This document shows positions 37,417-46,150 of a stretch of 64,000 nucleotides of DNA, one piece after another; the first letter of the stretch is position 1; each line of letters starts with the position of its first letter. Below the pieces are notes generated by a model. That model worked only from the letters and a program-made list of their open reading frames with translations, was not told the DNA's origin and searched no databases. Made by a program: the position numbers and the translations under genes. Source of the DNA: Subsaximicrobium wynnwilliamsii (lineage in GTDB: Bacteria; Bacteroidota; Bacteroidia; Flavobacteriales; Flavobacteriaceae); NCBI RefSeq assembly GCF_007997225.1, contig NZ_VORM01000001.1:186001-250000 (forward strand), given 5' to 3'.

Positions 37417-38238
37417 TTAAAAGAGAGAAGTCTGAGTTTCTATATTTGGCGTAAATGTGCCTATAATCATAAAAGGGTTTTTAGATCGATAATGAAAAGC
37501 TTTTGTAGTTCCTAAATACAGATACAAATCTCTTTTAAGTGCAAAATAATCGAAATATTTTTCTTTTACTTTTTGAACAGCGATTGCTTCATTACCTTCA
37601 GCAGCTGCCAATGTATTTCTGTATAATTGTCCAATCTCCCAATCTTCAATCATCATAGTACTAGAAACACCATTTTCATCTTCAATCACATATGAAAACT
37701 TATATGGTAGTTTTTCTACAACTTCAAACGGTAATTCTTCCATTTCAAAAAGGTTACCTTGGTCATTAAGAGCTTTTTGTTGATCAATCTTTTTTTTATC
37801 CCATTCCGAGGATACTTTTTCAATTTTGAAGTCTAATACTTTTGTTGGTTTAAAAACTGCAAGTGAGGTGCAGATTTCTTTGTCATGTGCTTCGTCAATA
37901 AGTGCTTTTATGTCCTTATGAACATTCTTGAGGGCAATTTGCTTCCGCTTATACCAGTTTCCTTTGGTGTCAATAGTATCTAATAGAGTTATAGGTGTAT
38001 CGATGGTAGCTGGTCTAAAACTTTCCGGTCTAAAATCTTTATTGTTTTTAACTATATCTAGTTCAATCCATTGATACTTCTTATACTTTTCATCGTACTT
38101 GAGTTTTCTAAAAGGAATTGGGTAGAGTCTCATCCAAGTTCCATCTTCAAGAAATCCTGCAGTACAGACTAACTCTCCATATCTAGCTGAAAGTGAAGGA
38201 TAGGTCTTTACTGTTATAAGCACTTTTGTAATCGCCAT
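37417..38238 (-). CDS. Uncharacterised protein, partner of a DUF488 protein
   Basis: A 273-aa soluble protein with a distinctive opening (MAITKVLITVKTYPSLSARYGELVCTAGFL, then TWMRLYPIPFRKL) and a C-terminal region that ends FHYRSKNPFMIIGTFTP. I do not recognise a catalytic motif. The gene begins 3 bp after the stop of the DUF488 gene on the same strand, so the two form a tight operon. The location beside an AbiE pair and a CRISPR system suggests a defence or DNA-processing role, which is inference only. Confidence 0.75.
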   Translation of the reverse strand: MAITKVLITVKTYPSLSARYGELVCTAGFLEDGTWMRLYPIPFRKLKYDEKYKKYQWIELDIVKNNKDFRPESFRPATIDTPITLLDTIDTKGNWYKRKQIALKNVHKDIKALIDEAHDKEICTSLAVFKPTKVLDFKIEKVSSEWDKKKIDQQKALNDQGNLFEMEELPFEVVEKLPYKFSYVIEDENGVSSTMMIEDWEIGQLYRNTLAAAEGNEAIAVQKVKEKYFDYFALKRDLYLYLGTTKAFHYRSKNPFMIIGTFTPNIETQTSLF

Positions 38239-38241
38239 TCA

Positions 38242-39126
38242 TTAAATGTGTTGTAATTTATATTTAAATGTAGGCAATCTTTTTATTTTTTCAGCTAAAT
38301 GCGTTCTATGACACTGGCAAGTATCCGCTTCAAAACAAGTGAGTGCTATTCTTTTATGTTTTTTTAACAGCCTCAATATATAATCTTGACTCTCTATTGT
38401 TTCTTCAAGTACTGTTTTATTGTAGTCATCGAATAAGATATCGTAATCCTTTTGAGTATTCAATTCCCTTCTTTTGCTTGAATCAATACCAACCTCTGGA
38501 ATATGCAGATATTCAATACCTAAATTATTACAGAAACTGCTTAATAGCTTTTTACTAAAACCATACTTTTGACTTAGTGGATTTCTCCTAACATCTACCA
38601 AGAGCTTTACATCATTCCTTATTAATCTATTAAGATACTCCTCTAAGGATATACCTTCATACCCAAGAGTAAATAATATGGTTTCCTCAGTTTTAGGTTT
38701 AGCTTCTTGAACAAGTAGATAATATTTTTCAGGCAAAATATCACTTGCGATGGTACTATTAATAGCGTGATAAGGAAAATTTAAATAAGTATGCTTAGTT
38801 ATTTGTTCAGTATTCATTTTCCCATAAAGTGAGATTGTATCATCAACAATTTTTTTATCGTCTGAACGCAGCTCATTGTAATATTTATTTTCAGTTTTTA
38901 ACTCATAACCTCTTTCAGAAATTGTAATCCAATCTCTTTTTATCATTGCTTGTAAATCTGCTTTTAAAGAGTATGAATAACACCCAAAGCGATAAGGAAC
39001 AAAATCGTAATTAGGATTTTTTTGCTTTTTAGTTAATAAAAAAACTAATTTTTGAAGACGTGTCTTTTCAAGACCGTTTTCAAAATTCTCTAATAAAGCA
39101 AACACCAATTTTCTTCTATAAAACAT
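38242..39126 (-). CDS. DUF488 protein with an N-terminal helical (Panacea/SocA-like) domain
   Basis: Residues ~1-120 (ALLENFENGLEKTRLQKLVF ... FGCYSYSLKADLQAM) resemble the DUF4065/Panacea-type helical domain. Residues ~155-294 are a DUF488 domain (LFTLGYEGISLEEYLNRL, KLLVDVRRNPLSQKYGFSK, and the cysteine/histidine cluster CFEADTCQCHRTHLAE). DUF488 is a small domain of unknown activity with conserved C/H residues. A TAATTTTG box lies at 39131-39138 (minus strand), only 5-12 bp before the start codon, so translation may be nearly leaderless or start further in. First gene of the two-gene operon. Confidence 0.8.
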   Translation of the reverse strand: MFYRRKLVFALLENFENGLEKTRLQKLVFLLTKKQKNPNYDFVPYRFGCYSYSLKADLQAMIKRDWITISERGYELKTENKYYNELRSDDKKIVDDTISLYGKMNTEQITKHTYLNFPYHAINSTIASDILPEKYYLLVQEAKPKTEETILFTLGYEGISLEEYLNRLIRNDVKLLVDVRRNPLSQKYGFSKKLLSSFCNNLGIEYLHIPEVGIDSSKRRELNTQKDYDILFDDYNKTVLEETIESQDYILRLLKKHKRIALTCFEADTCQCHRTHLAEKIKRLPTFKYKLQHI

Positions 39127-39252
39127 TCTACAAAATTATCAATTAAAAGTGCCATCTAACAATTTTTATCGGGTTATCCATCACTATCTGTTATAACCAC
39201 TCTGCTTATTAGCAGATATAAAAACTATTATCCCCTCGCACATCTGCCACTT

Positions 39253-39410
39253 ATGCCCACAATCCGTGATGACCTTTACCCAAAAATCATCCTTTTTGGA
39301 AAAATGAGAAAATTATGTTTACATACCGCTGGGAACGTTCATTCGAATTGTTTGTGAAAAAAATACTGCGTAATTATAAGGCAATGAAGGATGACGATCA
39401 AATGGTTGAT
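39253..39410 (+). pseudogene. Gene scrap(s) at the right edge of the island
   Basis: Two short overlapping frames are seen: one reads MPTIRDDLYPKIILFGK from 39253, and another reads MFTYRWERSFELFVKKI from 39315. The second runs without a stop into the duplicated lipoprotein 3' end, giving a chimeric 65-codon frame that ends at 39512. Neither part is recognised. The switch to host-like sequence occurs at 39411. Confidence 0.45.
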
Positions 39411-39806
39411 GCTGGAAAAGCGATTGACAATGCAGTCAATGAAACTAAAGAAGCTGGTAAGGCTGTAGGAGAAGCTGTTGATTCTCTTGACAAACAAGAT
39501 GACAACAAATAATCCATAAGGATTCTATTGTTAAGAAGCTCGGTACGTTGTATCGGGCTTTTTTTATATATGGGTTTTTACATATCCTCACGTTTGACCA
39601 GAGCACCCAAGACGAGTCTAAACTCCTGATTTATTTAGCTATGGAGATGACTGTTGCAGCAAAAACCTTACAAATTCACGGCAGGTTAAAATCAAAATTT
39701 ATATATTTATTCTTCCCTTAATAGTCTTTAATAGCAAATTTCATTTTAATTAAACATGAAACTATGCTTAAAAAAACGCTTTTTTTCACGAACAAATGTG
39801 CCATTA
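39411..39806 (+). repeat. 396-bp direct repeat, right copy
   Basis: Counterpart of 33177-33572. Here the cas1 end is continuous with intact cas1, while the lipoprotein 5' end is missing and replaced by island sequence. Confidence 0.95.
39533..39564 (+). terminator. Duplicated terminator before cas1
   Basis: Identical hairpin and T-run to the element at 33299-33330. Located about 200 bp upstream of cas1. Confidence 0.65.
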
Positions 39807-40648
39807 CCACCGCCCATGAGCAGCTAGTCATTATTGCAAATAACAAAGAAAGAACCATACCCATTGAAGACATTGGTTACGTTGTTATTGACCATAACGA
39901 AGCTTATATAAGCATGCCAGCCCTCAATAAATTGATCCATAACAATTGTGCCTGTATCATCTGTGACGACAAGCATTTGCCAAATGGCATGTTGCTCAAT
40001 CTCAATAGCCATCACGTGCAGCAAGAACTCTTCAAGCATCAAATAGAAGCAAGTGTGCCATTAAAAAAGCAACTTTGGCAGCAAACCATAAAAGAAAAGA
40101 TTAGGAATCAAGGTATTCTACTCGAACAGATAACCGCCAAAAACAATAAGTTTGAGTACTTGGAAAGCAAGGTTTTGAGTGGCGATACCACAAATATGGA
40201 AGCGGTTGCCGCTAATTTTTATTGGAAATCTTTTTTTGAAATCGATTTCAAAAGAGAGCGCTTTGGCAATTACCCCAATAATTTTCTCAATTACGGCTAC
40301 GCCATATTGAGAGCCGCCACCGCAAGAGCCTTATCTGGAAGCGGCTTGTTAAATACTTTGGGCATACACCATAAGAGCAAATACAATGCTTTCGCCCTAG
40401 CCGATGACATCATGGAGCCCTTTAGGCCCGCTGTAGATGAAATTGTAAACTTTATCATGCAAAATTATGATGAGCAAGAACTCACTACTGAGATAAAATC
40501 TGAATTACTCCAAGTACTTACAAGAACCGTTTATTTCAAAACCGAGAAAAGCCCACTCATGGTAGGGCTGCAAAAAACAGCAAGCTCCTTGCAACAGTGT
40601 TATACCGGCGAGCGGAAAAAAATCAAATATCCAAAATTATGGAACTAA
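39764..40648 (+). CDS. cas1: CRISPR-associated endonuclease Cas1 (type II)
   Basis: The 294-aa adaptation integrase. It has the family opening MLKKTLFFTNKCAITTAHEQLVI, the central VAANFYWKSFF block with the metal-binding glutamate (EAVAANFYW), and the downstream HHKSKYNAFALADDIMEPFRP carrying the catalytic histidine and acidic residue. Length is normal for type II-C. It overlaps cas2 by 10 bp. Its upstream region and first codons are duplicated at 33.5 kb. No csn2 or cas4 is present, as expected for subtype II-C. Confidence 0.97.
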   Translation: MLKKTLFFTNKCAITTAHEQLVIIANNKERTIPIEDIGYVVIDHNEAYISMPALNKLIHNNCACIICDDKHLPNGMLLNLNSHHVQQELFKHQIEASVPLKKQLWQQTIKEKIRNQGILLEQITAKNNKFEYLESKVLSGDTTNMEAVAANFYWKSFFEIDFKRERFGNYPNNFLNYGYAILRAATARALSGSGLLNTLGIHHKSKYNAFALADDIMEPFRPAVDEIVNFIMQNYDEQELTTEIKSELLQVLTRTVYFKTEKSPLMVGLQKTASSLQQCYTGERKKIKYPKLWN

Positions 40649-40968
40649 ACGCCTATAGAATTATGTGGTTATTTGTATTTTTTGATTTACCTACCAACAC
40701 AGCTAAAGACCGACGCAACGCTGCTGGCTTTAGAAAAAACCTCCTGAAGGACGGTTTCACCATGATGCAATACTCGGTGTACATGCGGCATTGCGCAAGC
40801 AGTGAAAGTGCCGATGTGCATGAGAAACGCATCAAACGTTTACTGCCGCCTTTGGGAAAGGTTAGCGTTCTCAGGATTACCGACAAACAATTTGGCAATA
40901 TCATGAACTTTTGGGGCAGGTCCGAAGTGCCAAACGAGCCACAACCCTCACAACTGGAACTGTTTTAA
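40639..40968 (+). CDS. cas2: CRISPR-associated protein Cas2
   Basis: The 109-aa Cas1 partner. The start at 40639 (MELNAYRIMWLFVFFDLPT) gives the classic Cas2 beta-strand with the conserved aspartate in FFDLPT. The end (WGRSEVPNEPQPSQLELF) is typical of Bacteroidota Cas2. An upstream in-frame extension into cas1 is spurious. A terminator follows 4 bp after the stop. Confidence 0.96.
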   Translation: MELNAYRIMWLFVFFDLPTNTAKDRRNAAGFRKNLLKDGFTMMQYSVYMRHCASSESADVHEKRIKRLLPPLGKVSVLRITDKQFGNIMNFWGRSEVPNEPQPSQLELF

Positions 40969-40971
40969 AAC

Positions 40972-41022
40972 AAAAAAACGCTTCAATCTTGCCTTATCAC
41001 TGCAAGAAAGAAGCGTTTTTTT
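40972..41022 (+). terminator. Terminator after cas1-cas2
   Basis: AAACGCTTC (about 40976-40984) pairs with GAAGCGTTT (41010-41018) across a 25-nt loop, followed by T7. It insulates cas2 from the array. Confidence 0.8.
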
Positions 41023-41073
41023 AAACGATATTTCACTTTAAATGCATGACTACCAGAAGGCAAGAGGCCAACT

Positions 41074-44000
41074 AATATCGTGTCTTCTAATCTTTAATCA
41101 AACCACAACAAGGCACCGACACAATTAAAAACTCACATGAATATCGTGTCTTCTAATCTTTAATCAAACCACAACGCCGGGCTTGGCCGCGATCATCCGT
41201 TGCTAATATCGTGTCTTCTAATCTTTAATCAAACCACAACGCATCAAAGTAGTGTGCTTTGTACGTATTTAATATCGTGTCTTCTAATCTTTAATCAAAC
41301 CACAACGCAATATTCAAACAATCCGATGAGATCCCTAATATCGTGTCTTCTAATCTTTAATCAAACCACAACCTGGGATTGAAAGGTTAGAACCACGGTT
41401 CTAATATCGTGTCTTCTAATCTTTAATCAAACCACAACTGGGTGCTATTAGCGCAAATGCGGTATAATAATATCGTGTCTTCTAATCTTTAATCAAACCA
41501 CAACGTTATAAGCATCAATGACCACGTAGATGAAATATCGTGTCTTCTAATCTTTAATCAAACCACAACCAGCAACATTAAATGGAGATTACGATGTGAA
41601 ATATCGTGTCTTCTAATCTTTAATCAAACCACAACTTGTCAAAGCTATAAAATGGCAGTCTCAAGAATATCGTGTCTTCTAATCTTTAATCAAACCACAA
41701 CGTATTCCCAGAGTTTGAGTATGCCGAGATAATATCGTGTCTTCTAATCTTTAATCAAACCACAACTAACGCTAATAACGTTGTGACCGGGAGCTTAATA
41801 TCGTGTCTTCTAATCTTTAATCAAACCACAACTATAGTGCTATTATTAAATTGTACCATTTAATATCGTGTCTTCTAATCTTTAATCAAACCACAACGGT
41901 ACTAATGAATATACTATTACTACTATAAATATCGTGTCTTCTAATCTTTAATCAAACCACAACTAAATACGTATCAGTCGCTATGTGGTAGTGAATATCG
42001 TGTCTTCTAATCTTTAATCAAACCACAACCTATATAATATCATCATAAATATATATTATAATATCGTGTCTTCTAATCTTTAATCAAACCACAACCTAAA
42101 AACGCCTAGTTATAAACGTCTTATGAATATCGTGTCTTCTAATCTTTAATCAAACCACAACGTATTCATCGTAATAGGTTTTTTAAAAGCAAATATCGTG
42201 TCTTCTAATCTTTAATCAAACCACAACTGAAGATCGAGCCGATGTATTTTATTGCCGAATATCGTGTCTTCTAATCTTTAATCAAACCACAACAACTCGG
42301 TCGCCTGGTGTTGCATTTAGGAAATATCGTGTCTTCTAATCTTTAATCAAACCACAACAACGCGGTCGCCTGGTGTTGCATTTAGGAAAATATCGTGTCT
42401 TCTAATCTTTAATCAAACCACAACCCCATTGCCGTAAGAATAAAACATCTTGCGAATATCGTGTCTTCTAATCTTTAATCAAACCACAACCGTAGGTAGA
42501 TATTAGTTAATTAATCCAGAAATATCGTGTCTTCTAATCTTTAATCAAACCACAACCGCATCCTCTCCAAGTTTGTGAAAAACCAGAATATCGTGTCTTC
42601 TAATCTTTAATCAAACCACAACACATTATAATGCCGTTAAAACAGCTTTAGAATATCGTGTCTTCTAATCTTTAATCAAACCACAACCACCTTCCAATCG
42701 GGATGGCGCTCCTGTAAATATCGTGTCTTCTAATCTTTAATCAAACCACAACCTGGGACTTGAAGGCTAGTATTTCGGTTCCAATATCGTGTCTTCTAAT
42801 CTTTAATCAAACCACAACCAACCATGACATTTTACGCTTCAGCGTTCAATATCGTGTCTTCTAATCTTTAATCAAACCACAACTGGGCTTTTTTAAATCA
42901 AGAAAAGGCTAATAATATCGTGTCTTCTAATCTTTAATCAAACCACAACCCCATCACTAATTGAAATTCGTAGGGGATTAATATCGTGTCTTCTAATCTT
43001 TAATCAAACCACAACGCAGAATGCTTGGATGCAACCGGCTTGAGAAATATCGTGTCTTCTAATCTTTAATCAAACCACAACGCAGAAACTGCGACCGAGT
43101 TTTTTAAGGAAATATCGTGTCTTCTAATCTTTAATCAAACCACAACCGTCAACAGCTGCCGGTGTCCTGGGTATTGAATATCGTGTCTTCTAATCTTTAA
43201 TCAAACCACAACCAACCTCGTGCTATTAATGCATTTCTAGCTAATATCGTGTCTTCTAATCTTTAATCAAACCACAACCTGGTGCGATTGTCTTTAGATG
43301 CATTGCCAAATATCGTGTCTTCTAATCTTTAATCAAACCACAACCACAAGAGTGGCCATGCCCAACCAAATACTAATATCGTGTCTTCTAATCTTTAATC
43401 AAACCACAACTAGGTACGTATCAGTCGCTATATGGTAGTGAATATCGTGTCTTCTAATCTTTAATCAAACCACAACACTGTGTCGTGTGAATTGCTACAG
43501 TTACAAAATATCGTGTCTTCTAATCTTTAATCAAACCACAACTACATAACCGAAGACGATTTAAAGACCGAGAATATCGTGTCTTCTAATCTTTAATCAA
43601 ACCACAACCAATTTGCGTGCAGGGTCTTTGGAATAAAAAATATCGTGTCTTCTAATCTTTAATCAAACCACAACTATTTCCTTAAACACTTTGCCTTCCG
43701 TAATAATATCGTGTCTTCTAATCTTTAATCAAACCACAACACGCACCAGCGCCACCAGAAAACCAATTTTAATATCGTGTCTTCTAATCTTTAATCAAAC
43801 CACAACGCTTCGTATGGCTCAGGATCCTTGATGGGCAATATCGTGTCTTCTAATCTTTAATCAAACCACAACCTAATAAATCCCCTGTCGCAGTATCTTC
43901 TTAATATCGTGTCTTCTAATCTTTAATCAAACCACAACATCATCCCTGAACTTATTCGGATTTATTCTAATATCGTGTCTTCTAATCTTTAATCAAACCA

Positions 44001-45781
44001 CAACAAATAATAGCCGATACCACGATGGTCGCACAATATCGTGTCTTCTAATCTTTAATCAAACCACAACATCTCTTAAAAGGTTTAATCAGATGCCAAA
44101 AATATCGTGTCTTCTAATCTTTAATCAAACCACAACACAAAACAGCTCATTGAAATAAAGGGTTTTAATATCGTGTCTTCTAATCTTTAATCAAACCACA
44201 ACTAAGAACAACAAATTTAAATTAAAACAATAAATATCGTGTCTTCTAATCTTTAATCAAACCACAACAAAAACGATCCTCAATCAGAAATAACCCAAAA
44301 TATCGTGTCTTCTAATCTTTAATCAAACCACAACCCTAAAATGTTTCTTTGTGGTTTCTAATGGAATATCGTGTCTTCTAATCTTTAATCAAACCACAAC
44401 GCCAGTACTAAAATTAGCGGTTCAGATATTAATATCGTGTCTTCTAATCTTTAATCAAACCACAACCGCTAGGTAAGATTCAATAATTTCTTCTATAATA
44501 TCGTGTCTTCTAATCTTTAATCAAACCACAACCACCCTTACAATATTCCCATTTAGTGGTTGAATATCGTGTCTTCTAATCTTTAATCAAACCACAACGG
44601 AATGCGTCCAAGCGTTTCAAGGCACAAAAATATCGTGTCTTCTAATCTTTAATCAAACCACAACCTTACCATGTTAGTGATCGCTTACACGAAAATATCG
44701 TGTCTTCTAATCTTTAATCAAACCACAACCTAAAAACTCCTCGAGATAAATTTTTTTTGAATATCGTGTCTTCTAATCTTTAATCAAACCACAACTATAG
44801 TACCGCAATCAAAACAGCTACAATGAATATCGTGTCTTCTAATCTTTAATCAAACCACAACAAAAACGATCCTCAATCAGAAATAACCCAAAATATCGTG
44901 TCTTCTAATCTTTAATCAAACCACAACATACATCACACCATCTATCTCATATACTCAATATCGTGTCTTCTAATCTTTAATCAAACCACAACAACGCGAT
45001 CGCCTGGTGTTGCATTTAGGAAAATATCGTGTCTTCTAATCTTTAATCAAACCACAACCCCTATTTTGCCGCACTCATAGATTGCGATAATATCGTGTCT
45101 TCTAATCTTTAATCAAACCACAACACCTCTATGCCGATTGGACTAAAATAAAGAATATCGTGTCTTCTAATCTTTAATCAAACCACAACTAGTCTAAAGT
45201 AGGCTGTTCGTTTAACACGAATATCGTGTCTTCTAATCTTTAATCAAACCACAACCCATCAGCAGAGGTCATTACTCTATTTGTGAATATCGTGTCTTCT
45301 AATCTTTAATCAAACCACAACGTGGTGGACTTTATTCAATCGACAATGCTGAATATCGTGTCTTCTAATCTTTAATCAAACCACAACTGTTATACCGCCA
45401 TTAACAGATCTTAGTTTAATATCGTGTCTTCTAATCTTTAATCAAACCACAACACAGGAGATGTGGACATTGAGCGTGCAGAAATATCGTGTCTTCTAAT
45501 CTTTAATCAAACCACAACTTGCCAGAGAATTATTTAAACATGGGCATCAATATCGTGTCTTCTAATCTTTAATCAAACCACAACCATTGATTGCATTTGG
45601 GCGCACAAAAGATTAATATCGTGTCTTCTAATCTTTAATCAAACCACAACCACAATTTGTGCTTGATTGTTCAGACGCTGAATATCGTGTCTTCTAATCT
45701 TTAATCAAACCACAACAACAGGCAAGATGGTTTGAAATACCAAATAATATCGTGTCTTCTAATCTTTAATCAAACCACAAC
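41074..45781 (-). CRISPR. Type II-C CRISPR array, 72 repeats and 71 spacers
   Basis: The repeat is 36 bp; on the plus strand it begins AATATCGTGTCTTC and ends CAAACCACAAC. I counted 71 spacers, 57 of 30 nt and 14 of 29 nt, which reproduces the observed span exactly. The first and last repeats are both perfect, and I noticed no variant repeat inside. The tracrRNA anti-repeat (plus strand) resembles the plus-strand repeat, so crRNAs must come from the minus strand, beginning GTTGTGG; the leader should then be to the right (45782 onward). Spacers at 44269-44298 and 44862-44891 are identical, and several others form near-identical families. The array lies between cas2 and the 3' end of cas9. Confidence 0.99.
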
Positions 45782-46150
45782 GGAAAATCATTTCGAAAAT
45801 TTGAAAAGATCATTTCTCCGTTGTGGTTTGGTTGCTTAATAAACCCATTTATGTCAAAGAACTTTCCTCATATGGAAATCTTGTTTGAATTCATCTAACA
45901 TTACTTCCCGGGATTGTTTTTTAGCAAAACCGTTTTGCTCGCTATTTTCATTCGCACAAAATCATAATACACTATTTGCTTTCGTGCTTATTTAATGAGA
46001 TAATTGATGGCCTCACTTTTGCATTTGAACTCGTCATCTGCTATTTTATTTTTTACCATTCGTCATTTTGTTTGGTTAAGGAAAAGCTTTGCCGCGTCAT
46101 GACTCAAAAAATTTATTTGATGTAAAATCACACTTTTCATTTTAGTCTTA
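45782..46150 (-). promoter_or_regulatory. Presumed CRISPR leader region
   Basis: AT-rich DNA between the array and the cas9 stop. It lies on the side from which the array should be transcribed. It contains GTTGTGGTTTG (45820-45830), the first 11 nt of the crRNA-sense repeat but in inverted orientation relative to the array, 38 bp from the last repeat. I find no clear TAnnTTTG box on the minus strand, so the promoter is not located. Confidence 0.5.

Noticed and set aside
39315-39512. 65-codon frame as a second copy of the small lipoprotein
   Set aside because: Only the last 34 codons are lipoprotein-derived; the first 31 come from island DNA and there is no signal peptide, so it is a junction chimera.
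41200-41382. 60-codon frame inside the array
   Set aside because: It is the 36-bp repeat translated in register (ISCLLIFNQTTT repeated) and is not a gene.
41074-45781. Array transcribed from the plus strand with the leader after cas2
   Set aside because: The tracrRNA anti-repeat is similar to, not complementary to, the plus-strand repeat, and a cas2 terminator precedes the array; minus-strand crRNAs are required.
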